Source of the DNA: Yarrowia lipolytica
Lineage: Eukaryota > Ascomycota > Dipodascomycetes > Dipodascales
NCBI RefSeq assembly: GCF_001761485.1
Contig: NC_090772.1
Span: 310,001 to 374,000, forward strand
Length of the DNA stretch: 64,000 nucleotides
Reading direction: 5' to 3'
Positions 31,569 through 41,749 of the stretch are shown one piece after another. Position 1 is the first letter of the stretch, and every line of letters starts with the position of its first letter. A program made the position numbers and the translations under genes. The notes below the pieces were generated by a model that was not told where the DNA came from, made no database searches, and saw only the letters and a program-made list of their open reading frames with translations.

Positions 31569-34093
31569 TGTGTGGGGTGTGTGGAAGGGATAGTTGAGTG
31601 CAGTTAGGAGATGGCAACGTCCGAGTTATAAGAAGTGTTTAGAGTTGTTCACACGGGAAGGTTACCTCGGCATGTGAATATGGAGGATTCGGTATAGGGG
31701 GGTGTAGCGGCGGGTTTAGGGGGCGATTGTGTATATATATGGGATCCTGGAGACCAGCTGAGTGCAATGATGGTCTCTGTTTTTCTCTAACGCCAATATT
31801 TGCCTCGTTAGACCCGACTCTCATCACCCTCAATCATCCTCCTCTGATTGGGACAACCTTGTTCAATGTTTTGGCATAACGACTGTCCCTATCCAACATT
31901 GATATTCGGAGCCTCCGGTCGATTGTTTCGCACCTAAATCCACAAATGCCGTCACAAGACGCGTTGGACCGGCTTTCTTTGTTCCCTTTGTCTCAGCCGT
32001 GTTTTGGTGCTAGTTTTATCCGACTCTCCACAAACCTCTCCCTTACCCCACGGCCCGGAACCGTGTCGGAGAAGGATATAGCTCCAGACCAGACGTCAAA
32101 AAAAGACAAGTAAACGGCGGCCGGAAAAAGTCAAGGCCGACATGTGGATCACGTGGCCCAGACGAGCGGATTTCCGCTTCTACTTTCGCCAAAATCCCGT
32201 GTATACCTGGTTTTGTCTGCCACTTTGGTCCGTCTCCAACCGAGACTGTGCCGAAATCTGGGGTACGTTCGGAGGCACTAAGATACAAGAATTGAAAAAT
32301 AAAAAAAAGGAAAAATAAAAAAAGGAAAAATAAAAATAAAAATAAAAATAAAAATAAAAAAAAAAATAAAAATTAAAAGGAAAAATAAAAACAAAATCGA
32401 GAAAAAAACAATGAAAAAAATCTATATAAAAACCCCATCAGACTAATTCGGACCATTGGCTAAATTCACTATCTTTACACACCTTCGGAAACCCTTCCTC
32501 TGAATTCCACCCTCCCTGCCTCTTCTCCGCTCCCTCCAACCGGCTCGGATCTTGGGACTAAACATTTTGTTTTTTGTTCTTTTTTTTCTTTTTTTTCGTT
32601 TTTAAATTTGGAATTATTTTTTCCCCCAAACTTCCCCGTACATTCGAGCGTACTCGGCTGCATGCATATGAAAGGAGGTAGACAGACAGACAAGTGAAAC
32701 GGCGTTGAAAAGTGAGTCATGAGTCATGCCAGACGAACAGGACGGACGAACGGAATCACGTGCCGGACGCGAGGGATTTTTGTATGTATGTATGTGTCAC
32801 GTGACTGAAACTCCTTCCCCCTGTACAAGTGTCAGTACTCGCTAGTTGTGTCTCCTTCCTTCTTCATTTTACCGTCTCCACTCATCTGCATGACGTCATG
32901 CCGTTGTGGGGTAAACGGTGACCCGAGGCAATGACAGGGTGTGGAAAAACAGCTACAGGCCGGGTCACGTGCGTAATTCGTCATGTGCCGGCTCAGACGA
33001 CGTGCATAAGCGATTTCCACGTGACCAGACTACTTTGTAGCGGAAAAAGTCTCAAAAAGCCACCTTCAAAACAGTCCTTGTCCACCTTACATCCTGGTTC
33101 CTTTGTTGACCCTTAGTTCAACCTCGGCAACTCTGCAACTCTGCAACTCTGCACTGTAATATCTCCTAAACCCAACATATGTAGGCATATTGCAGTTTAT
33201 TGGAGGTAACAGAGACACAATAGAAGTACTTGTAGGAGTATTTGTATGAAAGAAAAGGACAATGAATGGATGTGGACGAGGAGCACAATTGAATGGTCGA
33301 GGATGGGTAGTATGGGGAGTTGGTTTCGCCCGAAATGACACATTTTGATCTAGCAAAAAAAGCCTTGAACCTTGAGTAACTCCTAACTAATGGGAGGGAA
33401 CAAGCGGACTGGAAGACTTGCAAAGTTGTATAGTAATGTATCCAATAATCGGGTGCTTCCGTATAACTTGAAATCTGCATTTGTCTGGTGACCCCTTGAT
33501 ACGTGTATATTTTCAATTCATCTATGCATTTATACAAACAAGTCCATGTCCACTCCAATGATCTTACATGTCAACTAATTCCTCAACTAATTCCCAAGAA
33601 TCCTGAGAGCCCCAGAAATGAAATTGTCGCGCTTCAGAGGCCCCAATTGCATTATAAAATCGTCACTTGTTGATAAAATACAACATATTCTGTTTTCTGC
33701 CAATATCCAAGTCGATTCAGCCCCTTCAAACGAGCTATGCGGATCATCGCAGACAAGTACAAGATCTAAAACAACTTACATGTACTTATACAAGTTCAAG
33801 CACAGTACAAGTACTGTACTGCTGGCCAAAGACTCATATATGTATAGGTTTGAGAGCACCAGAAGTATGGCATTGCACCATAATAGCCCTAGTCCATCTG
33901 CTTGAGCTGACTTGAGTGGCCTATCGAAGTTAGGACTTGGGGGGTCACACATGTGGGACTCATCAGGTCTCGTTTTGATGGATCCGCGTGTCGACATGTG
34001 CGGTTGTGGTCTTACTTGGTCGTATTTGACTCTCACAACTGTGCCTCAGCTATTATACAATCATCATATTCGTCTATATACCTCGCATTGGAC
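31569..34093. other. Promoter of CRC1 and long intergenic stretch
   Basis: It holds the CRC1 promoter (TATATATA at about 31,731), an A-rich simple repeat (32,290-32,420), a T-rich block at about 32,570-32,625, and isolated CACGTG sites near 32,151, 32,758, 32,797, 32,966 and 33,019. ORFs here are short and lack gene-like codon use. Confidence 0.55.
32290..32420 (+). repeat. A-rich AAAATAAA simple repeat
   Basis: AAAATAAAA-type units run for about 130 bases, almost without G or C. Confidence 0.8.
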
Positions 34094-37085
34094 CTAGTGA
34101 ATTCCCTGGAACACCTCGTTGACCAGCTCCAACACGCCCTTGTCATCATAGAAAATGGCTCGGATCCGGTTCTGGATCTTGACCAGGCCGTCCCGATCCA
34201 CCAGCTTTCGGTACGCCTCAATAAGCTTGACGGAGAAAACCGAGTAGCACCGGTGGTTGAAGGACACGAGCCGCACAAGCACATCAATCTCCCGCTCCTC
34301 GGCCACCCGGGCAACAGTCTTGCTCACCTGAGGAGCAAGCTGCTTCTCCTGCTCGGGATACACGTCCGAGTAGTACTGCAAGAGCTTCCAGCACACACGT
34401 GCAGAGAACCGAGCCGAAAGCGAGTGCATAAATGCGTCAACAGCCTCGTTATAATGCCGCAGACGGAATGCAACCAGACCCAAAATCTCCCACTCCAGCG
34501 CATGTTTCTCAAACGGCCGGTTTTCGCTCTGCGAGTACAGCATCTCGGCCCGCCACACAGTGTACACCTTGAGATCCTCGTACAGCACCATAAACAGATT
34601 GTCCAGCCACCGCTCGCACAGTCGCTTGTGTCGGAACTGCGGTGCAGACACGCTTGTCGACGAGACGTTGGCGTGTGAGGTTTCAGGCGCCGTGAGACCA
34701 GCAGATCCGACGGCAGTGGTAGATCCAGCAACCGAGGCAGTGGCGGAAGCAGGTGGGATGGCCGCAGTAGAAGCAGACCCAGACTGGTTGTTCGACTTGT
34801 CGCTACGGCCGCCACGTTTGTACTCCTCATCCATCACAAACACACGTGATCGCACCTCCAGCAGCTGGTCCCAGCCAATCTCGTGAACAATGGCCGTAAG
34901 ATGTTCGTAGACCTTGGCAAAGGTGGCCCGCAGGTTGGGGGCGGGTAGCTTCAGGAGCTTGGGGTCGATCTGCGCATGCTCCTCGGTCTGGTCGACCTGC
35001 GACGCCTCGTAAACGTCCTTGAGAATGCCATCCAGAGGCAGGGGGTAGTGACTCTTGGCGGGGGCGGGCATTCGATGCTGGTCGTGCTCGTGGTATGTGA
35101 ACATGGGACAAGAGTTGAGCGTTAGAAGGGCGTTTTCCCAATCCTTCTGGCGAATATACACCTGCACCAGCTCTGTCCACAGCTTGGACTCTGAGGGAGC
35201 AGAGTTGACGGCTCGTGTGGCGCATCCAAGAGCCATATCCTCTCGGTTCTTGGACAGCAGGAACTCGGCCTGCAGGGAGAGCAGATCTGCGTCCCGGCCA
35301 TTCTCCTCCAAGCCCTTTACCATGGTCTTAACGGCTTCCACCTCCTCGTCCATCAGCAGCTGGATTCGTGCAATCAGAGACACCACCTCGGGGTACTCGG
35401 TCTGCAAACGTCGCACAATCTCCAGACCTCTGTCGTACAGCCGGGTGATTCGCATGAAGGCCATGAACGCGTCAACAAGATAATTGCTGACGAGAGTAGG
35501 CACCTGGATCTCTGAACAGGCGCCCGAAAGAGGCCCAATGCCGAAAAGACGCTCAAAGGTGTCAAGGAAGAAGTCGCCGCCAAGATAGACGTCATTGTCG
35601 GAATCGGGGATCAAGCTGGGCAGTGAAGTGGCGTCCTTCTTGGACGAGTTGCCCTCGTCAGAGTCGCCGTTGACCACATTCTTCTTCTTCAGCGGCAGAG
35701 GTCGCAGCTTGAGACAGCCATGCGTCAAGAAAGTGTCGTCGTCGGCAAACAGTAACGACCGGATCATGGCACTCATGTATGTTTCCAGCCACACCTGGTC
35801 GGTCATGGAGTGTCTCTCGCCTCGAGGGTCCACAAAGTACGACTCCACGCCGCCGGGGATCTTTACAATGATTCGTACGTCACACTTGGTGAAGGCATTG
35901 AACGAACACAGCAGACCTTGGGTAATCTTCCATGTCTGGGGCTTGCCAAACCACAGCTGCTCCTCTCCAAGAGAGTAGGTCAGTTGGTTGAGGTGGACGG
36001 CCACAGACGCCGCAGACGACACGTCGACACCAATAACGTAGTGGTAGGTCCCGGACTCGCCTCGGTGGTCCACCTTGGTCAAGTGCACCAGGTCGGGGGG
36101 ACCCAGCTCCTTGAACGTTGCCAGCGCGTTGGTTCGAGCTGTGAGCGACTCTCCAACCGTGGTTTCTAGGAATCTGTGTTAGTTTTTAACTAAACTGGTG
36201 TTGTCGTGAAAGTTGTAGTGAGGTGTACCAGCAGATGATAAAACGAAGAAATCGCACAGACAACACGTGACCCAGACACTGTAGATGACACGTCTCTGCG
36301 CTGGATAACAACACTGTCGGAAATGTAGTCTAAATGCAATTCCAAGCTTTGGGTTACAAAGTCATACTGGACACAGCACCTTGACGACACATACAACGGC
36401 ATGCACTATCGGAGATAACAAAATCAGAAGGCAATCAGAAAAGACAATCAGAAAGACAATCAGAAAAGACAATCAGAAAAGACAATCAGAAAAGACAATC
36501 AGAAAAGACAATCAGAAACTACCAGAATGGCAAGTGTGATTGATGTGTCATCAGTGGAATGTCCGGTTGAAGACATATTACTCGCTCGCAAGACACTCCG
36601 CATACCCCCTGACACGTAATGGTGCAAAGAACATTCCGTCGTAACGTCACCATCGAAGGTGACATGACATATCAAAACACGTCCGTGAGTATGACGTAGG
36701 TCGCAATTAACACATCACAGACCCTCGCCACACGTCCCGTGTCATCTTCTGACCCATAAACTCCCTTACAAAGCACCTTCATCATTGGTAGGTGAAGGTA
36801 TGTCTCAGAAAGTTGCGTGTCGCAGTGCTGCTATCCCTTTCTGTTTCTCTGGGTGTCTGTCGTCTGATTCCATATCTGTCTGATTCCATCTGTGTCACCA
36901 CCCTGATCGCCCCAATAAATGCCGTGTTGGTGTCTGGTCCAGTCTTGTTACCACGTAACCACTGCCACGTCGACCAGCCGCCGTCTCTGTCGCGATCACG
37001 CGACCGCATTTATCTCCGCAATTGGTCCCCCCGCCGCTTTCGCCTCTTCTCGTACTTACTCAGGAATCGCATCCAACGTAGCCAT
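34094..37085 (-). CDS. Exomer ChAP protein (Chs5-Arf1-binding, Bch1/Bud7/Chs6 family), two exons
   Basis: Exon 1 is 37,060-37,085 (ATG plus eight codons and two bases) and exon 2 is 34,094-36,173. The intron, 36,174-37,059, starts GTAAGT and ends ACTAACACAG. Splicing gives 701 aa beginning MATLDAIPEFLETTVGES and restores the family N-terminal motif FKELGPPDLVHLTK. The rest has the ChAP features: GTYHYVIGVDVSSAASVAVH (about 50), LEDP-like helical repeats, TPR-like pairs in the middle, a Ser/Ala-rich insert at about 460-500 and a C-terminal helical part. ChAPs with Chs5 form exomer, which exports chitin synthase and other cargo from the trans-Golgi to the plasma membrane. Without the intron the ORF would start at a Met inside the conserved part, so the spliced model is better. 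Confidence 0.87.
36423..36520 (+). repeat. Tandem repeat inside the ChAP intron, 13-base unit
   Basis: GACAATCAGAAAA is repeated about six times, with shorter variants at the left end. It lies within the 886-bp intron of the ChAP gene. Confidence 0.75.
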
Positions 37086-37873
37086 GATTGTTGATGAAGA
37101 CAGATACCAATATCTGATACGTGTAACTGAGTTTGCCAGCTGGGATTTTTGATTTTTAGCTGCACTACCCAACTGTCGACAGCATGTACAGTGACGTAGG
37201 ATGAGAGCCCTGGGAAGACGCTGCTGGAGAAATTTGGAGGTGGAAAAGAGGGCAATATATAGAGAGAAGCGGTTGGAAACAACTGACACAAAAACATTGT
37301 CTTATATACACCGCAATCACGTGATATACAGACTGCAAAATCTCCACACTGCGGAACCTAATTTCGAGCCCCGTACTAAGCGGCGACTAATTACAAGTAG
37401 TAGCTACTTATTAGTACAACGATAGTCAGTATTACTAAGACACTGAATTATATATACGAGCCATAGGTTGTGACCGAGGGTGGAAGGGTGGAAGGGTGGT
37501 GGGGGGGGTCATGTGACTGATCACGTGACGGGCCAAGTGGGATTAGTAAGCCCACCATCGCCCCGAGCCAGCTCCATTCGGGGGCCGTTCTCATAATGCA
37601 ATGTGCATGGCTGTGCAGTCTGGAATGCGCATTATTCCGAGATATGGTTGAGAAGTTGGTCTTGGCCGGGGTTAGGGGAGGAGTTGAGTGAGGATTTTGG
37701 TGGGATTATGAGGAATGAATGTGGATTAATTATCAGGGAAATCCAGGGGAAATTGCTCAAGTTGTGGTGTTGCTGTGGTTCCATGGTGCAATAGAATTAA
37801 ATAATTATATTATACGATTTTCTGTTACGGAGGAAGTGGAATAGCAGGAGCGGGCTGCTAACGGGTCAACTCC
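37086..37873. other. Intergenic: ChAP promoter and ALG12 3' region
   Basis: Upstream of the ChAP start lies a typical promoter stretch with CACGTG near 37,319 and 37,521 and a G8 run near 37,500. No gene seen. Confidence 0.55.
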
Positions 37874-39559
37874 CTAAACCTCCTGGCTCTCCTTCCTCTT
37901 ATAAATAAACAAAGCAGGCTCAGTGACGACAATTCGATCCCAGACCTTTTCCAGCTCCAGGTAGGCATCATTGACGTCCTCTCCAAAAGCCAGCTTGAGC
38001 ACCCGAACGAACTCGTTGGCAGTGCCAGAAGGGTCCTTGACGGCAGCAGAGAAGGTTCTGAGAGCCTCCTTGGCGTCAACCCGGGTCAGAGCGGTAATGG
38101 TATCAGCGAGATCCATGTCGGGCCGCTTTTCGGCAGTGATAACATAGTCAAATCCGTCCCACAGGTCTTCCAGAGTCTCCTTATCTTCCGTCTTGTCATA
38201 GATGATGGCTCCGGACTCTGTAAAGTCTTCAGACTCGCCAAATCGAATAGCTCCAGTCATACAGGTGGGGACATCGACATGGACCATGATGGGGTCCACG
38301 TAGGCCTGACCTCGTTCTCCAAAGTGGAAGGTGTGTTTAGCCACCTCGGGCAGATCATGAAAGGCCTCCAGGGCAAATCCTCCGGGGTAGTTGAAAGACG
38401 AGATCGAACCCATGAAGCAGGAAAGAACAAAGGTCAAGAAGGTGGTGAGAATGATTATCACAGAGCCCACCATGTAGATTTTGTTGGTGTTTCGTTTCTC
38501 CCAGATGGAAGTGGCTCCTACAGCAGCAAGCAGAGTGAAGATGGGGACGGTATAGATGATGAATCGCCATTCCTTGTGGGGCTGCAGAGAGTAGATGGCC
38601 ACGTAGATAGTGGCAGTGAGCCCCAGAAGTCGCAGGTGGCCTCTCTTTCCGCTGGGGTCCTTAATATATCCGTAAGGAATGAGCAGGAGGACAACAGGGT
38701 TGAGAATCAGCTTGGGCAGGTCGACAAGGAAATACTGCGAGTAAGGCGAGACTCCCCACTCGGACGAGTTGCCCTCAATCACGTTGAAAATGAAGCCCTG
38801 GAGTTCGGGGAACACTAGCTTGAACTGCTCCAACGGGTTAAACGAGGGAGTTCCGTTCTGCCAGAAGTACGAGTCCACGCCGATTGAAATTGTGGACCCG
38901 ATGAGAGCGCCCTTGAGACCGGCAACCACGGCCTTGGACAGGTAGACTCGTCGCTGCACAAGACACAGGACCGTGAAGATGGCAGTTAGGAGGAGAATTT
39001 CGACACGGAAAATCGAACCGGCGACAGCCAGCAGCGTGATTGTGCTCTCAAACTCGCCGGCCACGGCCTTGCTCAGCGCAAAAGTAACCAGAGGCATGGC
39101 CATCATGTTGGGCAGAGTCCGGGAGGCGTAGTAGATCATATGGAACTGGGAGAACTGGAAGGCGGCGAAAAACGACGCAATGATGTTGCCCAGATTGGGG
39201 TACCGCGACAGAGTGAAGAAGTCGGCAATGGAGTGTCTCAGAAACATGAAACACACCGCATTGATGATTCCCAGAGCTCCTCGAGTCAGCAGCTGGATGT
39301 CAAACTTCATCGCTCCCTTGAAAACCGCTCCCTTGAGACCTCGGGCAATGATACCCAACACTCCTGCTCCCACAAACGTCCGAGGCACCACCCCGGGGAA
39401 ATCAACATGATCGTACTTGGACAGATCGGACACGCCAAAGTAGACAATGTCGTGGATGGCCTGCATGTTGAAGGACTCCTCCACCTTGGTGAAAGGCGCC
39501 AAAGTGAGGTAGAAACCCACCATCACAATGACCATGTAGTCGAAATGGTCCAATTGCAT
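37874..39559 (-). CDS. ALG12: ER alpha-1,6-mannosyltransferase Alg12 (GT22)
   Basis: Encodes 561 aa. It opens with a membrane helix and then the family signature PFTKVEESFNMQAIHDI (about 20-38) and YDHVDFPGVVPRTFVG (about 50-65). In the GT22 mannosyltransferases this luminal acidic loop carries the catalytic residues. About ten further hydrophobic helices follow, then the conserved PHKEWRFIIYTVPI (about 330) and a soluble C-terminal luminal part. The VPRTF and HKEWRF motifs fit Alg12, which adds the eighth mannose (alpha-1,6) to the dolichol-linked oligosaccharide in the ER lumen. Three CACGTG boxes lie within 40 bases, about 145 bases before the start. Confidence 0.85.
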   Translation of the reverse strand: MQLDHFDYMVIVMVGFYLTLAPFTKVEESFNMQAIHDIVYFGVSDLSKYDHVDFPGVVPRTFVGAGVLGIIARGLKGAVFKGAMKFDIQLLTRGALGIINAVCFMFLRHSIADFFTLSRYPNLGNIIASFFAAFQFSQFHMIYYASRTLPNMMAMPLVTFALSKAVAGEFESTITLLAVAGSIFRVEILLLTAIFTVLCLVQRRVYLSKAVVAGLKGALIGSTISIGVDSYFWQNGTPSFNPLEQFKLVFPELQGFIFNVIEGNSSEWGVSPYSQYFLVDLPKLILNPVVLLLIPYGYIKDPSGKRGHLRLLGLTATIYVAIYSLQPHKEWRFIIYTVPIFTLLAAVGATSIWEKRNTNKIYMVGSVIIILTTFLTFVLSCFMGSISSFNYPGGFALEAFHDLPEVAKHTFHFGERGQAYVDPIMVHVDVPTCMTGAIRFGESEDFTESGAIIYDKTEDKETLEDLWDGFDYVITAEKRPDMDLADTITALTRVDAKEALRTFSAAVKDPSGTANEFVRVLKLAFGEDVNDAYLELEKVWDRIVVTEPALFIYKRKESQEV

Positions 39560-39605
39560 TTTTTAGAGAGTTGACGAGATGTGGAGGAAAGATCCCTTTG
39601 GTATG

Positions 39606-39738
39606 CACGTGGGTTAGAGTTGATGTTTGGTGGGGTGGTGATGATGTAAGCAAGAGTGTGAAGTGGACATGATCACGTTCGTTCAAGAGGTAAATGGTGG
39701 CACGTGTTTATAATTGCACGTGTTTATAATATCACGTG
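39606..39738. promoter_or_regulatory. CACGTG boxes in the ALG12 promoter
   Basis: CACGTG occurs at 39,606, 39,701, 39,717 and 39,733. The last three are spaced exactly 16 bases apart, and the middle units form a direct repeat, GCACGTGTTTATAAT. The spacing of about one and a half helical turns is regular. The sites suggest control by an E-box-binding factor. Confidence 0.55.
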
Positions 39739-40491
39739 ACTGGATCTCATTTAACACGCGGGATGTGGTAATTGACACCCGGCCTGGTCGGATTCTTCAC
39801 AACTTGAGACAAGCAAATCCGCTCTAAATGAGCCGACTGTTCTCCCAATGATTTTTCAACTAGAAAGCTAACTAAAAAATGTGGCTCTCTGAGAGACTGT
39901 GGTGCCAATGAGGCGATATTCATGAATCTGAGGTCATTTTTTTGGTAATCATTGTGTTTACTGTATGATTTTCAATCTACTGGTGGAATTATTTCCCTTT
40001 AGTGTCTCCTGTAACACAGTAATTATCCCACCCGTAATTGTCTTCCTTCAACTATTTCCTTAACTGAAGAGTTCATGTGGAATCACTCCTCTGTCAAACG
40101 CGTTGCAGAGCACCAGGCAAGGCAACAGAAAGTAGTGATAGATGGGCGATAAAACTGTGGAAGAAGTAATATTTCATATCAGTAACTCCGCCTTAGAGAT
40201 TGTGAGTCTTTGGTCTCTGACTAGGTGTCTCATTGAACGACCTGGGAGTATCTTCGGGCATCCTCCATTTCGTAATATAATACATTAATTAACAATAAAT
40301 ACAATTCCGGTGCGGGAAAAGTCGCCCATTGAACCATCAGACTTTGTCGTGAACGGAATGGAGTTGAGTACCGCCAACTAACAATCGGCTTTGTCTCTCA
40401 CTCAAAGGCTTTGCTTCGCTCGTGGCTTGTATCGCAACAAGTCGCTAAGCTCTCTGTTGCGGGGTCAGAATCACGCGCTGTGCTCGTGCTT
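39739..40491. other. Intergenic, no gene seen
   Basis: Between the ALG12 promoter and the 3' end of the Iec3-like gene. AT-rich in places; no convincing coding frame. Confidence 0.55.
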
Positions 40492-41340
40492 CTAACTACT
40501 TCCCTGACTCATACTTCCTCTCTTTGTCCTCTTACGGTTTTCCTCGCCGCCAGGGCCCTTGCGTCGTTTTCTTCCCTCCTCCTGAGGATCCTCTTCCGTG
40601 TTCAGAATCGAATGGTTTCTCTTGAGCCACATTCCTATCGAGTTGGGATTCAGCTCGGTGACCTCCTCGGACCGCACAGACTGGTACGCATCGTTCGTGG
40701 CCTTCTCCATCAGCTTGACCGACAATCCATGGATGGTGTTGTCATCCTCGGTCTCCACGACAGCTTCCTCGGCCTCATCGTCGACCTCGGGGCCCAGATC
40801 CTCCTCCACGTCACTGTCTTTGACCTCTCCCCGTTTCCGCTGCATCAGACCCAGCAACGTCATATTCTCACGCACAATGCGGCTGTAGATTTTGCGCGCA
40901 CGTAGATCGTCCCGGAAAATCTCCGTCGACCGCGCCATGCAGCTGTTGAACCGAATCAGCATCTTCTTGTACTTCTTCTTGTACGATTTGTACCGAGGAA
41001 ACCCCATGGCATTGAGCGGAGGAGGAGAGCTGGGGGGCTGATTGACCACAGATGATTGATGTTGAACTGTCCGAGGCTCCATCTGATGAGCCGCTTCCTT
41101 GTCCAGCACAGGAACAGGAGCAATGCCAGTCGTCGTAGAAGAGCTGTTCAAAGGCACCAGATGAGCTTGTTGCAGAGGCGGTGGTTGGTGTTGTTGCTGG
41201 TGAGTAGGACCACCAGGACCACCAGGACCACCAGGACCAGGCTGCTGATTCATCACATCGCGGTTGTTCTCGGAGCCACCATCTTGCGTCACGTGACTCG
41301 GAGCCTCGTTCTCCTCGTTCATCATACTGGTCAGATCCAT
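40492..41340 (-). CDS. INO80 complex subunit Iec3-like protein
   Basis: Encodes 282 aa. The first 100 residues are Gln/Pro/Gly-rich and low complexity, with a (GGP)n stretch and PPPLQQAH. A conserved basic helical block follows at about 110-165, RYKSYKKKYKKMLIRF then NSCMARSTEIFRDDL, RKIYSRIVRENMTLLGLM, which matches the pattern of the fission-yeast INO80 subunit Iec3 (PF14612). The block is followed by an acidic part (DSDVEEDLGPEVDDEAEEA) and a basic C-terminal tail (KRRKGPGGEENRKRTKR). INO80 moves and edits nucleosomes in the nucleus. The assignment rests on the one helical block. Confidence 0.65.
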   Translation of the reverse strand: MDLTSMMNEENEAPSHVTQDGGSENNRDVMNQQPGPGGPGGPGGPTHQQQHQPPPLQQAHLVPLNSSSTTTGIAPVPVLDKEAAHQMEPRTVQHQSSVVNQPPSSPPPLNAMGFPRYKSYKKKYKKMLIRFNSCMARSTEIFRDDLRARKIYSRIVRENMTLLGLMQRKRGEVKDSDVEEDLGPEVDDEAEEAVVETEDDNTIHGLSVKLMEKATNDAYQSVRSEEVTELNPNSIGMWLKRNHSILNTEEDPQEEGRKRRKGPGGEENRKRTKRGSMSQGSS

Positions 41341-41749
41341 CTTGTGTGTCGTGTTCGTTCCACAAGAAGTGTGTAGTAATTTGGACCACTCAAAATAAAC
41401 TTGGTGATGTAATTGGGAGGTGTAACTTTATTGGAGAGGGAGGTGGCAGAGTAGCCCAAGGCAGGACGAAGATGAGAGAAGTTGAAGATGGGTCACGTGA
41501 CCAAAAAATATTGGCGGGATGTATTTATTTGGTGGTACTGGAAAAGAATGGCTTTTTCAGTTTTCGGATCGGAGCCTTTTTCCACCACTTGGAGGGTATG
41601 TTATGCTACACTATGTGGAGAGCTCTAACCAACCTCAGTATCGTTGTCAGCAGCTCTGAATGTCTTCAATATCATCTTCTATAAAAGATCTAAACGAGAT
41701 CCCATCCTCTCATCCTTCATCCCCTTTCCATCTGAATCTGCTCTGCCAC
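41341..41749. other. Promoter of the Iec3-like gene
   Basis: About 400 bases upstream of the Iec3-like gene and downstream of the F-box-like gene, with one CACGTG at about 41,494. No gene seen. Confidence 0.5.
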
